The notes beneath the pieces are model-generated. The model was given only the letters and a program-made list of their open reading frames with translations. It did not search any database and was not told the DNA's origin. From the NCBI RefSeq assembly GCF_006442545.2, contig NZ_CP083952.1:1426001-1490000 (forward strand): a DNA stretch of 64,000 nucleotides, in the 5' to 3' direction. This document shows, piece by piece, positions 9,089-18,181 of this stretch (positions within the stretch are counted from its first letter, which is position 1; the number at the start of each line of letters is the position of its first letter). The position numbers and the translations under genes are program-made. This stretch comes from Mesorhizobium sp. B2-1-8 (GTDB lineage: Bacteria > Pseudomonadota > Alphaproteobacteria > Rhizobiales > Rhizobiaceae).

Positions 9089-9469
9089 ATGAGGCTTGCG
9101 ATGAAAGGCATTGCAAAGCTGGTGATTGCGGGTGTGCTGTCGGCAGGTGTCGTATGCACATCGGTTGCCGCAACGCTCAACACCATGGACGATGTCGGGG
9201 CCGCGATCCAGTCGTGCTGGACGCCGCCTGGCGACGCCGGGAATTCGACTGTAACCCTGAGCTTCAGTTTCAAGCGCGACGGTACTCTGATCGGACAGCC
9301 GCGACCAACCGCCGTCAAGGTGGCCGGCGACGACAAGGCGCGTCAGTCGTTCATCGATGCGGCAATAACTGCGGTGAAGAATTGCACGCCGCTGAGTTTA
9401 TCGCCGGAACTGTCGCAAGGAATTGCCGGCAACGTGTTCACGCAGCAATTCGTTTCGCCCAAACAGTAG
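9089..9469 (+). CDS. Small exported protein, TonB/TolA C-terminal-like
   Basis: About 126 residues. An N-terminal signal peptide (MRLAMKGIAKLVIAGVL, cleavage near CTSVAA) is followed by a roughly 95-residue periplasmic domain. Two cysteines (in QSCWTPP and KNCTPLSL) may form a disulfide. The pattern of a domain starting with a C-W-x-P-P segment, then a FSFKRDGTLIGQPRP strand and an FIDAAITAVKNC helix, resembles the C-terminal fold of TolA/TonB proteins without their membrane anchor. Starts at GTG 9083, ATG 9089 and ATG 9101 are all possible. Function is unknown. Confidence 0.7.
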   Translation: MRLAMKGIAKLVIAGVLSAGVVCTSVAATLNTMDDVGAAIQSCWTPPGDAGNSTVTLSFSFKRDGTLIGQPRPTAVKVAGDDKARQSFIDAAITAVKNCTPLSLSPELSQGIAGNVFTQQFVSPKQ

Positions 9470-9574
9470 CGGCACACCCAAAAAAGCCTGCGATGGAGTG
9501 GGCATCAGCGTGCGGCGTGGCTGGTTCGTCTGAATCGGAGAGCGGGGTCGAACGTCTTTCCCCCGATCGCCGGA

Positions 9575-9790
9575 TCAACGGCTCAGGCGCCGTACTTCGG
9601 CATGCCGTGCCAGATCCGGAGTCTCGAAGACATAGTCGCTCCAGGCCGATTCCGGAATCTGCCCGGCCAGATAGCACTCAAGCAACAGGTTTTGCTCGGG
9701 ATTGAGCGGCCGCGGGGCACGTTCGTGATCCAGCCCGAGAGTGTGAAAAAGATTTCTCGTCAGTTCCGATACCGTGAAGTGGATCGACAT
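9575..9790 (-). CDS. Small conserved hypothetical protein
   Basis: A 71-residue soluble protein beginning MSIHFTVSELTRNLFHTLG, with no signal peptide or membrane segment. An AAGGAG ribosome binding site stands at good distance before the ATG, which is the main reason to call it a gene. The sequence is acidic and probably helical (LNPEQNLLLECYLAGQIPESAW). It is alone on its strand, convergent to the gene ending at 9469. No family is recognised. Confidence 0.65.
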   Translation of the reverse strand: MSIHFTVSELTRNLFHTLGLDHERAPRPLNPEQNLLLECYLAGQIPESAWSDYVFETPDLARHAEVRRLSR

Positions 9791-10107
9791 CTGCGTTCTC
9801 CTTCGCGCTTCAACGCAACAACGCGGGCAAAGGTTTCAAGGCCAGACACCGGTAACGCCTGATTGATCGCATGGCTCGACGCATCGGTCTGCCGACGGCC
9901 GCAGGTCTGTCTCCGTTGTTTTCCGATTCGTCTCAATCTTGAAATAAAAATGTAATGTCGAATTTACAGGCAGGATTATATTGCACTAGATGAAGCTCTT
10001 CTCGGTCAGAAGTCTTGTAATATTATGTATATCTCATTTATTGGTAATTTACCCAAGTCGAAAGAGCGTGGTTCCGGACCATCGGCGACAAGGACCGTGG
10101 CATTCAG
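9791..10107. other. AT-rich intergenic region
   Basis: A 317-nt spacer between two divergently transcribed genes. Its right half (about 9935-10050) is clearly richer in A and T than its surroundings, with runs such as AATATTATGTATAT, so promoters for the DUF2865 gene are likely there. No operator dyad or EcfG-type element was found. Confidence 0.5.
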
Positions 10108-10959
10108 ATGACCCGTTTCTGTCTTTTCATGATGATCGCGCTGGTATCGATCGTTGCGTTTGGGTTCGGCACAACATCTTCCTACGCGGACAGTTGTGGT
10201 GCGATCAGAAATCAGTTGCTGTCCGCTGGCCGCGGCGGAGGCGCGAGCCCGGCACTGGCTCAGCTTCGTCGCCAGCTCGCGGCAATTCAGGGCCTGGAGA
10301 GGCAGCGCAAGTGTACCGCGCAAACTGCCGCGGGCGGCTTCTTCAACGCTTGCGCCGACCTGGCTCGAAACCAGACTGAGGTGCAGCGCCAGATCGCGAC
10401 TGCGTCCAATTCCGGGCGTGACAATTCCGGCCCGCAGGCTCGGTTCGCAGCGCTCGGCTGTCCGTCGGGGGCAAAGCAGGAGCGCCCGGCGCCGAAGGCC
10501 CAATCCGCGACGGCGGCGGCCGGGGCCACGACCAGCGGCAATGCGATGCTGTTTTGCGTCCGCCTTTCGGATGGGTATTTCTTCCCCGCGCCAAAGTCGC
10601 AATTCGCCGGCAGCGGCGATCTCAAGGAAATGGCCGATCAATGCCGTTACATCTGCGACGATCCCGCGGTCGATCTCTACACGCTGAGCGATATCAGCCA
10701 GGAAACCGACAGCATGGTGGCGCTCGACACGCGCAAACCATACACCGAGTTGCCGGCAGCTTTCCGGTATCGTGACGATGCCAATTTCAAGGCCTGTGAC
10801 GTCAAGCGTTATTATCAGCGGGTTGCCGAACTGACGGCCAGGACGGTGACGCCCACGAACATGACCAATGCCATCATCCCTTTGCCTCAGGCAAAGTCGG
10901 ACCTCGGCAGCGTCGCGGCAATTCCAGAATCCGATATCGAGGCTCCGGGTGCCGCCTAG
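10108..10959 (+). CDS. DUF2865 family exported protein
   Basis: A 283-residue protein. It has a signal peptide (about residues 1-27, ending SSYADS) and an N-terminal helical region rich in Q and R. The C-terminal DUF2865-type domain starts around residue 147 (NAMLFCVRLSDGYFFP) with conserved cysteines in DQCRYICDD and FKACDVKRYY. DUF2865 proteins are restricted to alphaproteobacteria, especially Rhizobiales, and their function is unknown. The four or more cysteines suggest disulfides in the periplasm. It appears to be monocistronic. Confidence 0.85.
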   Translation: MTRFCLFMMIALVSIVAFGFGTTSSYADSCGAIRNQLLSAGRGGGASPALAQLRRQLAAIQGLERQRKCTAQTAAGGFFNACADLARNQTEVQRQIATASNSGRDNSGPQARFAALGCPSGAKQERPAPKAQSATAAAGATTSGNAMLFCVRLSDGYFFPAPKSQFAGSGDLKEMADQCRYICDDPAVDLYTLSDISQETDSMVALDTRKPYTELPAAFRYRDDANFKACDVKRYYQRVAELTARTVTPTNMTNAIIPLPQAKSDLGSVAAIPESDIEAPGAA

Positions 10960-11098
10960 CCGCAGTCGATAGGGGCCGGCAAGCGGACCGTGCGTGTGGT
11001 CGGTCCAGTTCTTTCCGGCTGAATGACCACGGGCGTTTTCGAGCGCGTAGCCGTCCTCGATGAGCCTGTCGCGTGCCCGCTGGAACCAGGATCCGACT

Positions 11099-11123
11099 GG
11101 AACAGGGACCTGCTCGCGGCGTT
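11099..11123 (+). promoter_or_regulatory. EcfG (general stress) promoter
   Basis: GGAAC at 11099 and CGTT ending at 11123 are separated by 16 nt, the consensus of rhizobial EcfG-type sigma factors. It ends 28 nt before the ATG of the 78-residue gene at 11152. The same consensus occurs nine more times in the stress locus 20 kb downstream. Confidence 0.75.
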
Positions 11124-11151
11124 GTGGTCGGTATCAGGCAGGAGGAACGCC

Positions 11152-11388
11152 ATGGCCACGTTCAGGGAAATGAGGATACTGGAGATCGTCGAAGACGGCT
11201 CCCTGACTTCCGACCAGAAGATCGCCGAATTGCGCAAGATCGAATCCGAGGCGCGCGGGCTGCAGCGGGCTGCGACGGAGGGCCCGATGGGCGACGACGA
11301 CGGCTGGCAGGACGATCTGCGCCAGGTTCGGCTTGCCCTCGACAGACTGGGGGCCAAGGAACCGAGGAAGGGCGCGGCATCGCTCTAG
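11152..11388 (+). CDS. Small stress-regulated protein of unknown function
   Basis: A 78-residue soluble, highly charged protein (MATFREMRILEIVEDGSLTSDQKIAELRKIESEARG) that is predicted to be mostly helical. An AGGAGG ribosome binding site precedes the chosen ATG. An EcfG-type promoter 29 nt upstream makes it a likely member of the general stress regulon. No family or catalytic motif is recognised. An upstream in-frame extension of 43 residues is rejected because it would start before the promoter. Confidence 0.75.
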   Translation: MATFREMRILEIVEDGSLTSDQKIAELRKIESEARGLQRAATEGPMGDDDGWQDDLRQVRLALDRLGAKEPRKGAASL

Positions 11389-11438
11389 GACGCTGTCCGC
11401 TGGAGCGGTTCTGCGATCCTGTCAAATGCAAAGCCGTC

Positions 11439-11792
11439 CTAGTCGCAGACCATGCGAACCCTTTGGCCGGGTGCGCTCACGTTCCGGCATGCGAGTTGTT
11501 TTTCGGGGCCCGATGACGGCGGAGGCTGCGGCGATACCCCGGTCCGATGCCGTCGGTGCGGTGCAGGTTTCAGGACCTTGCGCTCGGAAACCCGTCCGGG
11601 TGGCTGGGGTGGCCCCGGAAAGGCGCCATTGTCCACCTGAGGCTGGTATTCGACATTGGGCGGCGGCCGGTCCCAGATCCGCCGGGCATCGAGCGGCCGC
11701 GGGATGATGACCGTGCCGTCATAGCTGCGCGAGCAGCCACCGCTGAAAAGCAGCGCCACGCCCAGCAAGAAAGGCACAATCCGTCCATACAT
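11439..11792 (-). CDS. Small proline-rich lipoprotein
   Basis: About 117 residues. The N-terminus MYGRIVPFLLGVALLFSGGC is a type II signal peptide with lipobox FSGGC, giving a lipidated cysteine at about residue 20. The mature part is rich in proline and arginine (WDRPPPNVEYQPQ, GPPQPPGRVSERK) and ends with two cysteines near the C-terminus (LACRNV, RMVCD). GTG at 11801 would add three residues. It is divergent from the large hybrid kinase gene. No function can be assigned. Confidence 0.65.
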   Translation of the reverse strand: MYGRIVPFLLGVALLFSGGCSRSYDGTVIIPRPLDARRIWDRPPPNVEYQPQVDNGAFPGPPQPPGRVSERKVLKPAPHRRHRTGVSPQPPPSSGPEKQLACRNVSAPGQRVRMVCD

Positions 11793-11975
11793 TAGCAACA
11801 CCCCTGCACATGCTTATAGCGCGGCCTCGCTGCGCGCCACAACCGGACGGAATAACGCAGAAGGAACCGGCCCGTTGCGCCGTTAAGGTTAGCGGATCGT
11901 TAATGCTTCTGCGGCACATTTCGCCGACGAACCGCGGAGGGAAGGTTCGACCTTGATTTTCGGGGTGGGGACAGC

Positions 11976-14900
11976 ATGGCGGAATCGGACGAAGCAATCG
12001 GCGCGCGCGGCAAGCGCGAGCCCGGCAAGGCAGCCGCGCATGGCGGCGATGGATCGTCCGGCGTCGACATGGATTGCGCCGGCGCGCTTCGCCAGCTCGT
12101 CGAAGCGGCTTCGGACTGGACCTGGGAAACCGACGCGGAACTTCGCTTTTCCTGGCTTTCACAAGACTACCAGGCGGCGACGGGTATCGATCCGGCTGAT
12201 GTGCTTGGCCGGTTCCGCTTCGATTTTCTCAATCAGGTCCTGAAGGGCAACCGCAGCGCGGCAGCGCATCTGGAGGATTTGCAGGCGCACCGGCCGTTCC
12301 GCGACTTCGTCTACGAACTGAAGGGTGGCCGCCCCGACTGCCGCTGGGTGCTGACGTCAGGCTTCCCGCGTTTCGACAGCGACGGAAAATTCGCCGGCTA
12401 TCGCGGCATAGGCCGCAACGTCACCGCGCTGGCCAGCGCCTTCGAGGCCATGGAACCGCCAGCTGACGGCGAGTCCGTCCAGCATCTTGGCGATCTCGAG
12501 CGGACGATGGATGCCATGCATATGGGCGTCGTGCTCCTGGATGCCAGGCTCGACACGCTGATCGTCAACAAGGCCTATCGCGACCTCTCCGGGATTCCAG
12601 ATGGGGCCGTGACCGTCGGCGCTCCGTTCAGTCTGTTGATGGAACTTAACCGCCGCAACGGCATCTATGGCGACATCGACGAAGAGCAATGGCAGCGCTA
12701 CCTCGCCACCCGCGTCGAGGAGATCAGGGCCGGTACCGTCGCACCTCGGGAGTTTGTCCGCGCCGACGGGCGGACCATGATGTTCTCCGTCACCGCTCTG
12801 TCGGGAGGCAAACGCCTGCTGACCTACTATGAGGTCACCGAGGTCAAGCGTCGTGACGCCGAGATCGAGAATGCCAACGCCAAGATCGCCGAGACATTCG
12901 CCAATCTCCGCACCATGGTCGATCAGATGCCGATCGGCGTTCTCGTCCTCGATGCCGCCATGCGTGTCGAGGTCATCAACCGCGCCTTCTACGATTTCTG
13001 GCAGATCGACGCCCAGGACGCCGAGACCGGCTGCAGCTTCCGCGATCTGATGAACGCGAGCCGCGACACCGACCCCTATGGCTCGGACGACGCGACATGG
13101 CAGCGGCATGTCGCCGAGCGCGAGGCCGAAATCAGAGCCGGCACCGCCGGATCGTGGCAGTTCCCGTGCAAAGACGGCGGGACGCTGATCGCGTCGATGG
13201 CGCCGCTGGCCGGCGGCAAGCTGCTCATTTGCTATGTCGATGTCACCGACATGAAGGACCGCGAGGCCGAACTTGCCGAAGCGCTGGAAAAGGCGCGGCT
13301 GGCGGAGACCGTGATCAACGCCGTCGAGGATCCGATCTTCGTCAAGGACGACAATTTGCGCTTCGTCTTCGTCAACGAGGCCTTCGCGGCGCTGTTCAAG
13401 CAGGCGCCGCAAGCCATGCTTGGCAAACCGGGGGGCGATTTCCTCGGGCCGGCCGACGTCGCGTTGTTCGAAAGCAGCGAACGTGAGGTGCTGGCCAGCG
13501 GGCGGCAATATGAAGTGGAGGAAAACTTCGAGGCGGGCGGCGCCAGCCGTTCGCGCATCGTCAGGAAGAACCGCGTCCGCATGGCAAGCGGCCGCGACTA
13601 TGTAGCCGGCTTTCTCTTCGACATCTCCGACATGAAGCGGCGCGAGACCGAAGCGCAGGAAGCGCGGAAGCATCTCGCCAACGTGCTGGAATCGCTGCCG
13701 GCCGGCGTTATCATCTACGATCGGGACGACAACTTCGTCTTCGCCAACCACAGGCTGCAGAATACGCTGCCGGCGCTGAAGCCCTTCTGGCAGCCCGGCC
13801 GCACTATCCGCGAAGCGCTGGAGTTCGGCCATTCGGTCGGCTATTTCCGTTCGAGCGGCGATCCTGGGATCGACAGCCTGTACGAAGTCGATTCCGAACG
13901 CTGGCTTGACGGCATCCTGGCCCGTTACCGTCTGCCGAATTCCTCCTATGAGCGCCTCAATTCGGATGGACGCTGGTACCAGGTCTATGACATGCGCACC
14001 GATGACGGCACGTTCATCGGCGTGCGCGTCGACATCACCGACCTGAAGAGTCGCGAGGCTGCGCTTCATCACTCGATGCGCCAGATCGATCTCTTCCGGC
14101 ATGTCATGGACGAGTTGCCGGTAGCCGCCTTCATCAAGGCGCAGGACCTGAGCATCGAATTCGTCAACAAGGCCTGGTGCGCGCTGACCGGTCTCGCCAA
14201 GGATGATGTCATCGGCCGGACCGACCGCCAGTTGTTCAGCGGCGAGGAAGCAGAGGGCTTCAGCCAGGACGACACCGATGTCGTGACGAACGGCAGTGTG
14301 CGTGAGGTCGAGGAGCCCGTCACCCATCGTGACGGAACCGTGCGGCAGTTGATGACACGCAAGAGCCGTCTGGTGGCCACGGACGGATCGGTGCATCTGG
14401 TCGGCTCCAGCACCGACATCACCGACGTCAAGGCACGCGAGCAAGCTCTGGAAGAGAGCATGCGCGAGAACGAGGTGTTCCGCAGCCTGATCGACAATGT
14501 ACCGGTGTCGATCTACGCCAAGCGCTCCGATCTCAGGCAGTTCTATGTCAACAAGGGCTGGTGCGACCTCACCGGCTTCAGCAAGCAGGAGGCGATCGGC
14601 AAGACCGACGTCGAAATCTTCGGGCCGGATGGCGAGGCCTTCGTAGCCAGCGATCTCGCCGTGCTGCGTACCGGCGAGACCCAGGAGATCGAGGAGACGG
14701 TGCGCCTTCCCGACGGCAGCGTCAGGCATCAGTTCGCCCGCAAGGGCGCTATGATCGCCTCCGACGGTTCGCTCTACCTGATCGGTTCGACCACGGACAT
14801 CACGGAGCTCAAGCAGCGCGAGGCGGAGCTCAGCGAGGCGCGTCAGCGCGCCGTGCTCGCCGACCGCGCCAAGTCGGAATTCCTCGCCAATATGAGCCAC

Positions 14901-16526
14901 GAGATCCGCACGCCGATGAACGGCGTGCTGGGCATGGCTGAACTCCTGGCCAAATCCAATCTCGACCCGAAGCAGAAGACATTCACCGACATCATCGTCA
15001 AATCGGGCAATGCGCTCCTGACCATCATCAACGACATCCTGGATTTCTCCAAGATCGATGCCGGCCAGTTGGTGCTCGACCCGGCGCCTTTCAATCTCGC
15101 CGAGGCGATCGAGGACGTGGCGACGCTGGTGTCGACACGGGCCAAGGAAAAGGATCTCGAGCTCATCGTGCGCATCGAGCCGCGGCTCGAAAGCCTGTTC
15201 ATCGGCGATGTCGGCCGGATCCGGCAAATCGTCACCAACCTGCTCGGCAATGCGGTGAAGTTCACAGAAGAAGGCCACGTGCTGGTCGATGTGACCGGCG
15301 AACGGGTTCCGACCGGAACCAGGCTGACGATCTCTGTCACCGATACCGGCATCGGCATCCCCGAGGAAAAACTGAAACTGGTGTTCGAGAAATTCAGCCA
15401 GGTCGACACGTCGTCGACACGGCGCCACGAGGGCACCGGGCTTGGCCTTGCCATCACCTCGCGGCTGGTCGACCTGATGGGTGGCGACATCGGCGTCGAG
15501 AGCGCCGAAGGCAAGGGGTCGACCTTCTGGTTCACAGTGACGCTGCCTGGGGCCGGGCAACAGAACGGACAGCGCATCACGCCGGTGGACGTGACGGGCG
15601 CACGCGTGCTGATCGTCGACGACAATGCCGTCAACCGCGCCATCCTGACCGAGCAGATGACCTCGTGGACGTTCGATTCCTGCGCGGCCGAAAGCGGTGC
15701 AGAAGGCCTCAAGGTGCTGATCGCCGCGGCGGCCTATGGCGTGGCGGTCGATTGCGTCGTGCTCGACTATCAGATGCCTGAAATGAGCGGCGCCGAAATG
15801 GCGCGCATCGTGCGCGACACCGAGGGCCTCGCGGATACGCCGATCATCATGCTGACCTCGGTCGACCAGTCGCTTGCCAACACCAGCTACCGCGATCTTG
15901 GCATCGACGCGCAGCTGATCAAGCCGGCACGCTCCTCGGCGCTCCTGGAAACCTTGGTCGCGACCATTCAGCGCCATCGCCACGCCACCAGCGGCCACAC
16001 CGTTCAGCCGCCAGCGGGCGAGGCGCTCGAGATTGCCCCGCGGGCCCCTCTGGCGATAGCCGAGCAGCGTGCGCAGCTGCAGCCGCCGCCGGTTCGTCCC
16101 AGGCTGCCTGCCTCCGGCGGCGGGCAAAGGCTGGATATCCTCGTGGCCGAGGACAATGAGGTGAACCAGATGGTCTTCACCCAGATCCTCGGCGAGACCG
16201 GCTACCGCTTCGAGATCGTCGCCAATGGCCGCAAGGCGCTCGACGCCTTCGGCACGCTCAATCCGTGCATGATCCTTATGGACGTCTCCATGCCGGAGAT
16301 GAGCGGTCTCGAAGCGACGGCCGCGATCCGCCTGCTGGAGCAGGAGACCGGCACGCATGTGCCGATCGTCGGCGTCACCGCGCATGCGCTCAAGGGCGAC
16401 CGCGAACGCTGCCTGGAGGCGGGCATGGACGACTATCTGCCCAAGCCGATCAGCCCCAGGGCTCTGCTCGAGAAGGTCGAGCGCTGGGTCGGCGCCGGCC
16501 GTCAGGTCCATCGCAACGCGGGCTAG
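11976..16526 (+). CDS. Hybrid sensor histidine kinase with seven PAS-like repeats and two receiver domains
   Basis: A 1516-residue soluble kinase. About seven PAS or PAS-like segments begin near residues 36, 174, 310, 445, 569, 708 and 836, most followed by a DITD.K.RE linker. HisKA starts near 963 with the phosphoacceptor His975 in NMSHEIRTPMNG. The HATPase domain follows (about 1075-1190, with DTGIGI and GTGLGLAI). Two receivers come next with phosphorylatable Asp1264 (VLDYQMPEMSG) and Asp1436 (LMDVSMPEMSG). No transmembrane segment is seen, so it senses a cytoplasmic signal. No dedicated output protein is adjacent; the pst-phoUB operon follows after 533 nt. In Sinorhizobium meliloti phoR occupies this position, but this protein is not PhoR-like. 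Confidence 0.93.
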   Translation: MAESDEAIGARGKREPGKAAAHGGDGSSGVDMDCAGALRQLVEAASDWTWETDAELRFSWLSQDYQAATGIDPADVLGRFRFDFLNQVLKGNRSAAAHLEDLQAHRPFRDFVYELKGGRPDCRWVLTSGFPRFDSDGKFAGYRGIGRNVTALASAFEAMEPPADGESVQHLGDLERTMDAMHMGVVLLDARLDTLIVNKAYRDLSGIPDGAVTVGAPFSLLMELNRRNGIYGDIDEEQWQRYLATRVEEIRAGTVAPREFVRADGRTMMFSVTALSGGKRLLTYYEVTEVKRRDAEIENANAKIAETFANLRTMVDQMPIGVLVLDAAMRVEVINRAFYDFWQIDAQDAETGCSFRDLMNASRDTDPYGSDDATWQRHVAEREAEIRAGTAGSWQFPCKDGGTLIASMAPLAGGKLLICYVDVTDMKDREAELAEALEKARLAETVINAVEDPIFVKDDNLRFVFVNEAFAALFKQAPQAMLGKPGGDFLGPADVALFESSEREVLASGRQYEVEENFEAGGASRSRIVRKNRVRMASGRDYVAGFLFDISDMKRRETEAQEARKHLANVLESLPAGVIIYDRDDNFVFANHRLQNTLPALKPFWQPGRTIREALEFGHSVGYFRSSGDPGIDSLYEVDSERWLDGILARYRLPNSSYERLNSDGRWYQVYDMRTDDGTFIGVRVDITDLKSREAALHHSMRQIDLFRHVMDELPVAAFIKAQDLSIEFVNKAWCALTGLAKDDVIGRTDRQLFSGEEAEGFSQDDTDVVTNGSVREVEEPVTHRDGTVRQLMTRKSRLVATDGSVHLVGSSTDITDVKAREQALEESMRENEVFRSLIDNVPVSIYAKRSDLRQFYVNKGWCDLTGFSKQEAIGKTDVEIFGPDGEAFVASDLAVLRTGETQEIEETVRLPDGSVRHQFARKGAMIASDGSLYLIGSTTDITELKQREAELSEARQRAVLADRAKSEFLANMSHEIRTPMNGVLGMAELLAKSNLDPKQKTFTDIIVKSGNALLTIINDILDFSKIDAGQLVLDPAPFNLAEAIEDVATLVSTRAKEKDLELIVRIEPRLESLFIGDVGRIRQIVTNLLGNAVKFTEEGHVLVDVTGERVPTGTRLTISVTDTGIGIPEEKLKLVFEKFSQVDTSSTRRHEGTGLGLAITSRLVDLMGGDIGVESAEGKGSTFWFTVTLPGAGQQNGQRITPVDVTGARVLIVDDNAVNRAILTEQMTSWTFDSCAAESGAEGLKVLIAAAAYGVAVDCVVLDYQMPEMSGAEMARIVRDTEGLADTPIIMLTSVDQSLANTSYRDLGIDAQLIKPARSSALLETLVATIQRHRHATSGHTVQPPAGEALEIAPRAPLAIAEQRAQLQPPPVRPRLPASGGGQRLDILVAEDNEVNQMVFTQILGETGYRFEIVANGRKALDAFGTLNPCMILMDVSMPEMSGLEATAAIRLLEQETGTHVPIVGVTAHALKGDRERCLEAGMDDYLPKPISPRALLEKVERWVGAGRQVHRNAG

Positions 16527-16609
16527 CACCCGCGTCGCCGGGATTGCAGGATCCGGCGAGACAAAATCGAGGGAATCAGCTGCGGATTTGCTGCCACCCC
16601 TGCGTGCAA

Positions 16610-16637
16610 TGGATATGGTGCGATCGCACCATATCCA
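16610..16637. repeat. Perfect 28-bp palindrome
   Basis: The arm TGGATATGGTGCGA is followed directly by its exact reverse complement, with no loop. It lies 84 nt after the hybrid kinase stop codon and about 320 nt before the Pho box. There is no T-tract, so an operator or a cruciform is more likely than a terminator. Confidence 0.75.
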
Positions 16638-16953
16638 AGGCGATGCCGAGCCGGGACAATAGCAAAATCGAATTCCGCCCTTCTCGGTTACGGGCGGGAG
16701 CAGCGACCGCCTGCAAGAAACAGCGTCACTCTACCCCAACGGACCTGTTTTTGGCGATGGCCCGGCCATGACACGCTCTGGCTGCGAGCAACGCGCTCCC
16801 GTCCGGATTTTTTTCACTTGGGAACGCCCGGTCGAATCCCGGGTCATTCCAGCCGTCGGACGGCTCAAGCCCCTGATTCCGGCGGTAAACCCGGACCGCG
16901 CCGCGGGCGCCCGACATCGGCGCCTTTCTCGGTCCGGGCGACGCGTTACCGGG

Positions 16954-16985
16954 CTGACATGAAACTGTCATGCGACTGTTATAAT
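16954..16985 (+). promoter_or_regulatory. Triple Pho box and -10 element of the pst operon
   Basis: Three heptamers, CTGACAT, CTGTCAT and CTGTTAT, are spaced by exactly 4 nt (16954-16982), matching the tandem PhoB recognition repeat with 11-nt periodicity. A TATAAT at 16980-16985 overlaps the last heptamer, so PhoB would sit over the -35 region and activate pstS, whose ATG is 75 nt downstream. Confidence 0.88.
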
Positions 16986-17059
16986 CGAAGGCTATTGGCC
17001 TCAGCGGGCGCCGGAGGAAATGGCGCCGAGAGACCATCTTCCGAACAGGAGCAGGCCAC

Positions 17060-18115
17060 ATGAGACATTTCATCCGCTCGGCGGCCGTTGCGATTGCAAT
17101 GGCTGCCGCGTCCACCATCACCCTTTCCGCGGCAATGGCAGCTGACCTTTCCGGCGCCGGTTCCACTTTCATCTATCCGGTGTTCGCCAAGTGGGCCGAC
17201 ACCTACAAGAAGGACACCGGCATCGGCCTCAACTATCAGTCGATCGGTTCCGGCGGCGGCATCAAGCAGGTCATCGCCAAGACCGTGACCTTCGGCGCCA
17301 CCGACAAGCCGATGTCCGACGCCGACCTCCAAAAGAACGGCCTAGTGCAGTTCCCGATGGTGATGGGCGGCATCGTGCCGATCGTCAACCTCACCGGCAT
17401 CAAGCCGGGCGAACTGGTGCTTGACGGCAAGGCGCTGGCCGACATCTACATGGGCAAGATCACCACCTGGGACGACGCCGCGATCAAGGCGCTGAACCCC
17501 TCGCTCACCCTGCCGTCGACCGCGATCGCCGTCGTGCATCGTTCGGACGGCTCGGGCACCACCTTCAACTTCACCGACTACCTGGTGAAGCTCTCGCCCG
17601 ACTGGAAGGACAAGGTTGGTTCGGACACTGCCGTGGAATGGCCCACCGGCGTCGGCGCCAAGGGCAGCGAAGGCGTTGCCAACACCGTCAAGCAGACCGA
17701 CGGCGGCATCGGCTACGTCGAGTACGCCTATGCCAAGCAGAACAACCTCTCCTACTCCAAGATGCTGAATGCAGCCGGCAAGGTCGTCGAGCCGTCGCTC
17801 GAATCCTTCGGCGCCGCCGCTTCGAATGCCGACTTCAAGGGCGCGAAGAACTTCAACGTCATCATCACCAACGAGCCTGGCGACACCACCTGGCCGATCG
17901 CGGCTTCCACCTGGGTTCTGATCCACAAGACTCCGAGCGATGCCGCCGCCACCGGCGAAGCGCTGAAGTTCTTTGCCTGGGCCTATAAGGACGGCAAGGA
18001 AACCGCCAAGGCGCTCGACTACGTGTCGATCCCCGACAGCGTCGTCGACCTGATCAAGGCTTCGTGGAAGGCCGACATCCAGGCCGACGGCAAGCCGGTC
18101 TACGCAGGCGAGTAA
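17060..18115 (+). CDS. pstS: Phosphate ABC transporter, periplasmic phosphate-binding protein
   Basis: A 351-residue secreted protein that captures inorganic phosphate for the PstCAB transporter. The signal peptide covers about residues 1-27 (cleavage after AMA). The mature N-terminus [16 protein letters not shown] and the phosphate-binding segments GATDKPMSD and [16 protein letters not shown] are diagnostic. It is the first gene of pstSCAB-phoU-phoB, with an activating Pho box upstream and a terminator directly downstream that should raise its level over the membrane genes. Confidence 0.97.
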   Translation: MRHFIRSAAVAIAMAAASTITLSAAMAADLSGAGSTFIYPVFAKWADTYKKDTGIGLNYQSIGSGGGIKQVIAKTVTFGATDKPMSDADLQKNGLVQFPMVMGGIVPIVNLTGIKPGELVLDGKALADIYMGKITTWDDAAIKALNPSLTLPSTAIAVVHRSDGSGTTFNFTDYLVKLSPDWKDKVGSDTAVEWPTGVGAKGSEGVANTVKQTDGGIGYVEYAYAKQNNLSYSKMLNAAGKVVEPSLESFGAAASNADFKGAKNFNVIITNEPGDTTWPIAASTWVLIHKTPSDAAATGEALKFFAWAYKDGKETAKALDYVSIPDSVVDLIKASWKADIQADGKPVYAGE

Positions 18116-18126
18116 CATCACCCGAA

Positions 18127-18156
18127 GGAGCGCCGCTTCACGCGGCGCTCCTTTTT
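18127..18156 (+). terminator. Intrinsic terminator between pstS and pstC
   Basis: Perfect 10-bp arms GGAGCGCCGC / GCGGCGCTCC with a 5-nt loop, followed by five T. It lies 12 nt after the pstS stop. Partial read-through would give excess binding protein relative to the permease. Confidence 0.9.
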
Positions 18157-18181
18157 CTCAACACAAAGAGCCGAGCTTGAC

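Larger units (their letters stand above)
16527..17059. other. Long intergenic region upstream of pstS
   Basis: 533 nt without a convincing gene. It contains a perfect 28-bp palindrome (16610-16637) and, near its right end, a triple Pho box with an overlapping -10 element. Short frames in between lack ribosome binding sites. A GGAAC at 16821 is followed at EcfG spacing by GTC rather than GTT, so it was not called a promoter. Confidence 0.6.

Noticed and set aside
11976..16526. The large hybrid kinase as PhoR
   Set aside because: PhoR is a membrane protein of about 420 residues with a single PAS domain. This protein has no membrane segment, many PAS repeats and two receivers.
12357..16529. Open frame of about 1390 codons on the minus strand
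   Set aside because: It is antisense to the hybrid kinase, whose domains are unmistakable. High G+C codon use keeps the opposite frame open; the translation has no recognisable domain.
16821..16845. Eleventh EcfG promoter upstream of pstS
   Set aside because: GGAAC is followed at the right distance by GTC instead of GTT, and no gene start lies within 200 nt.
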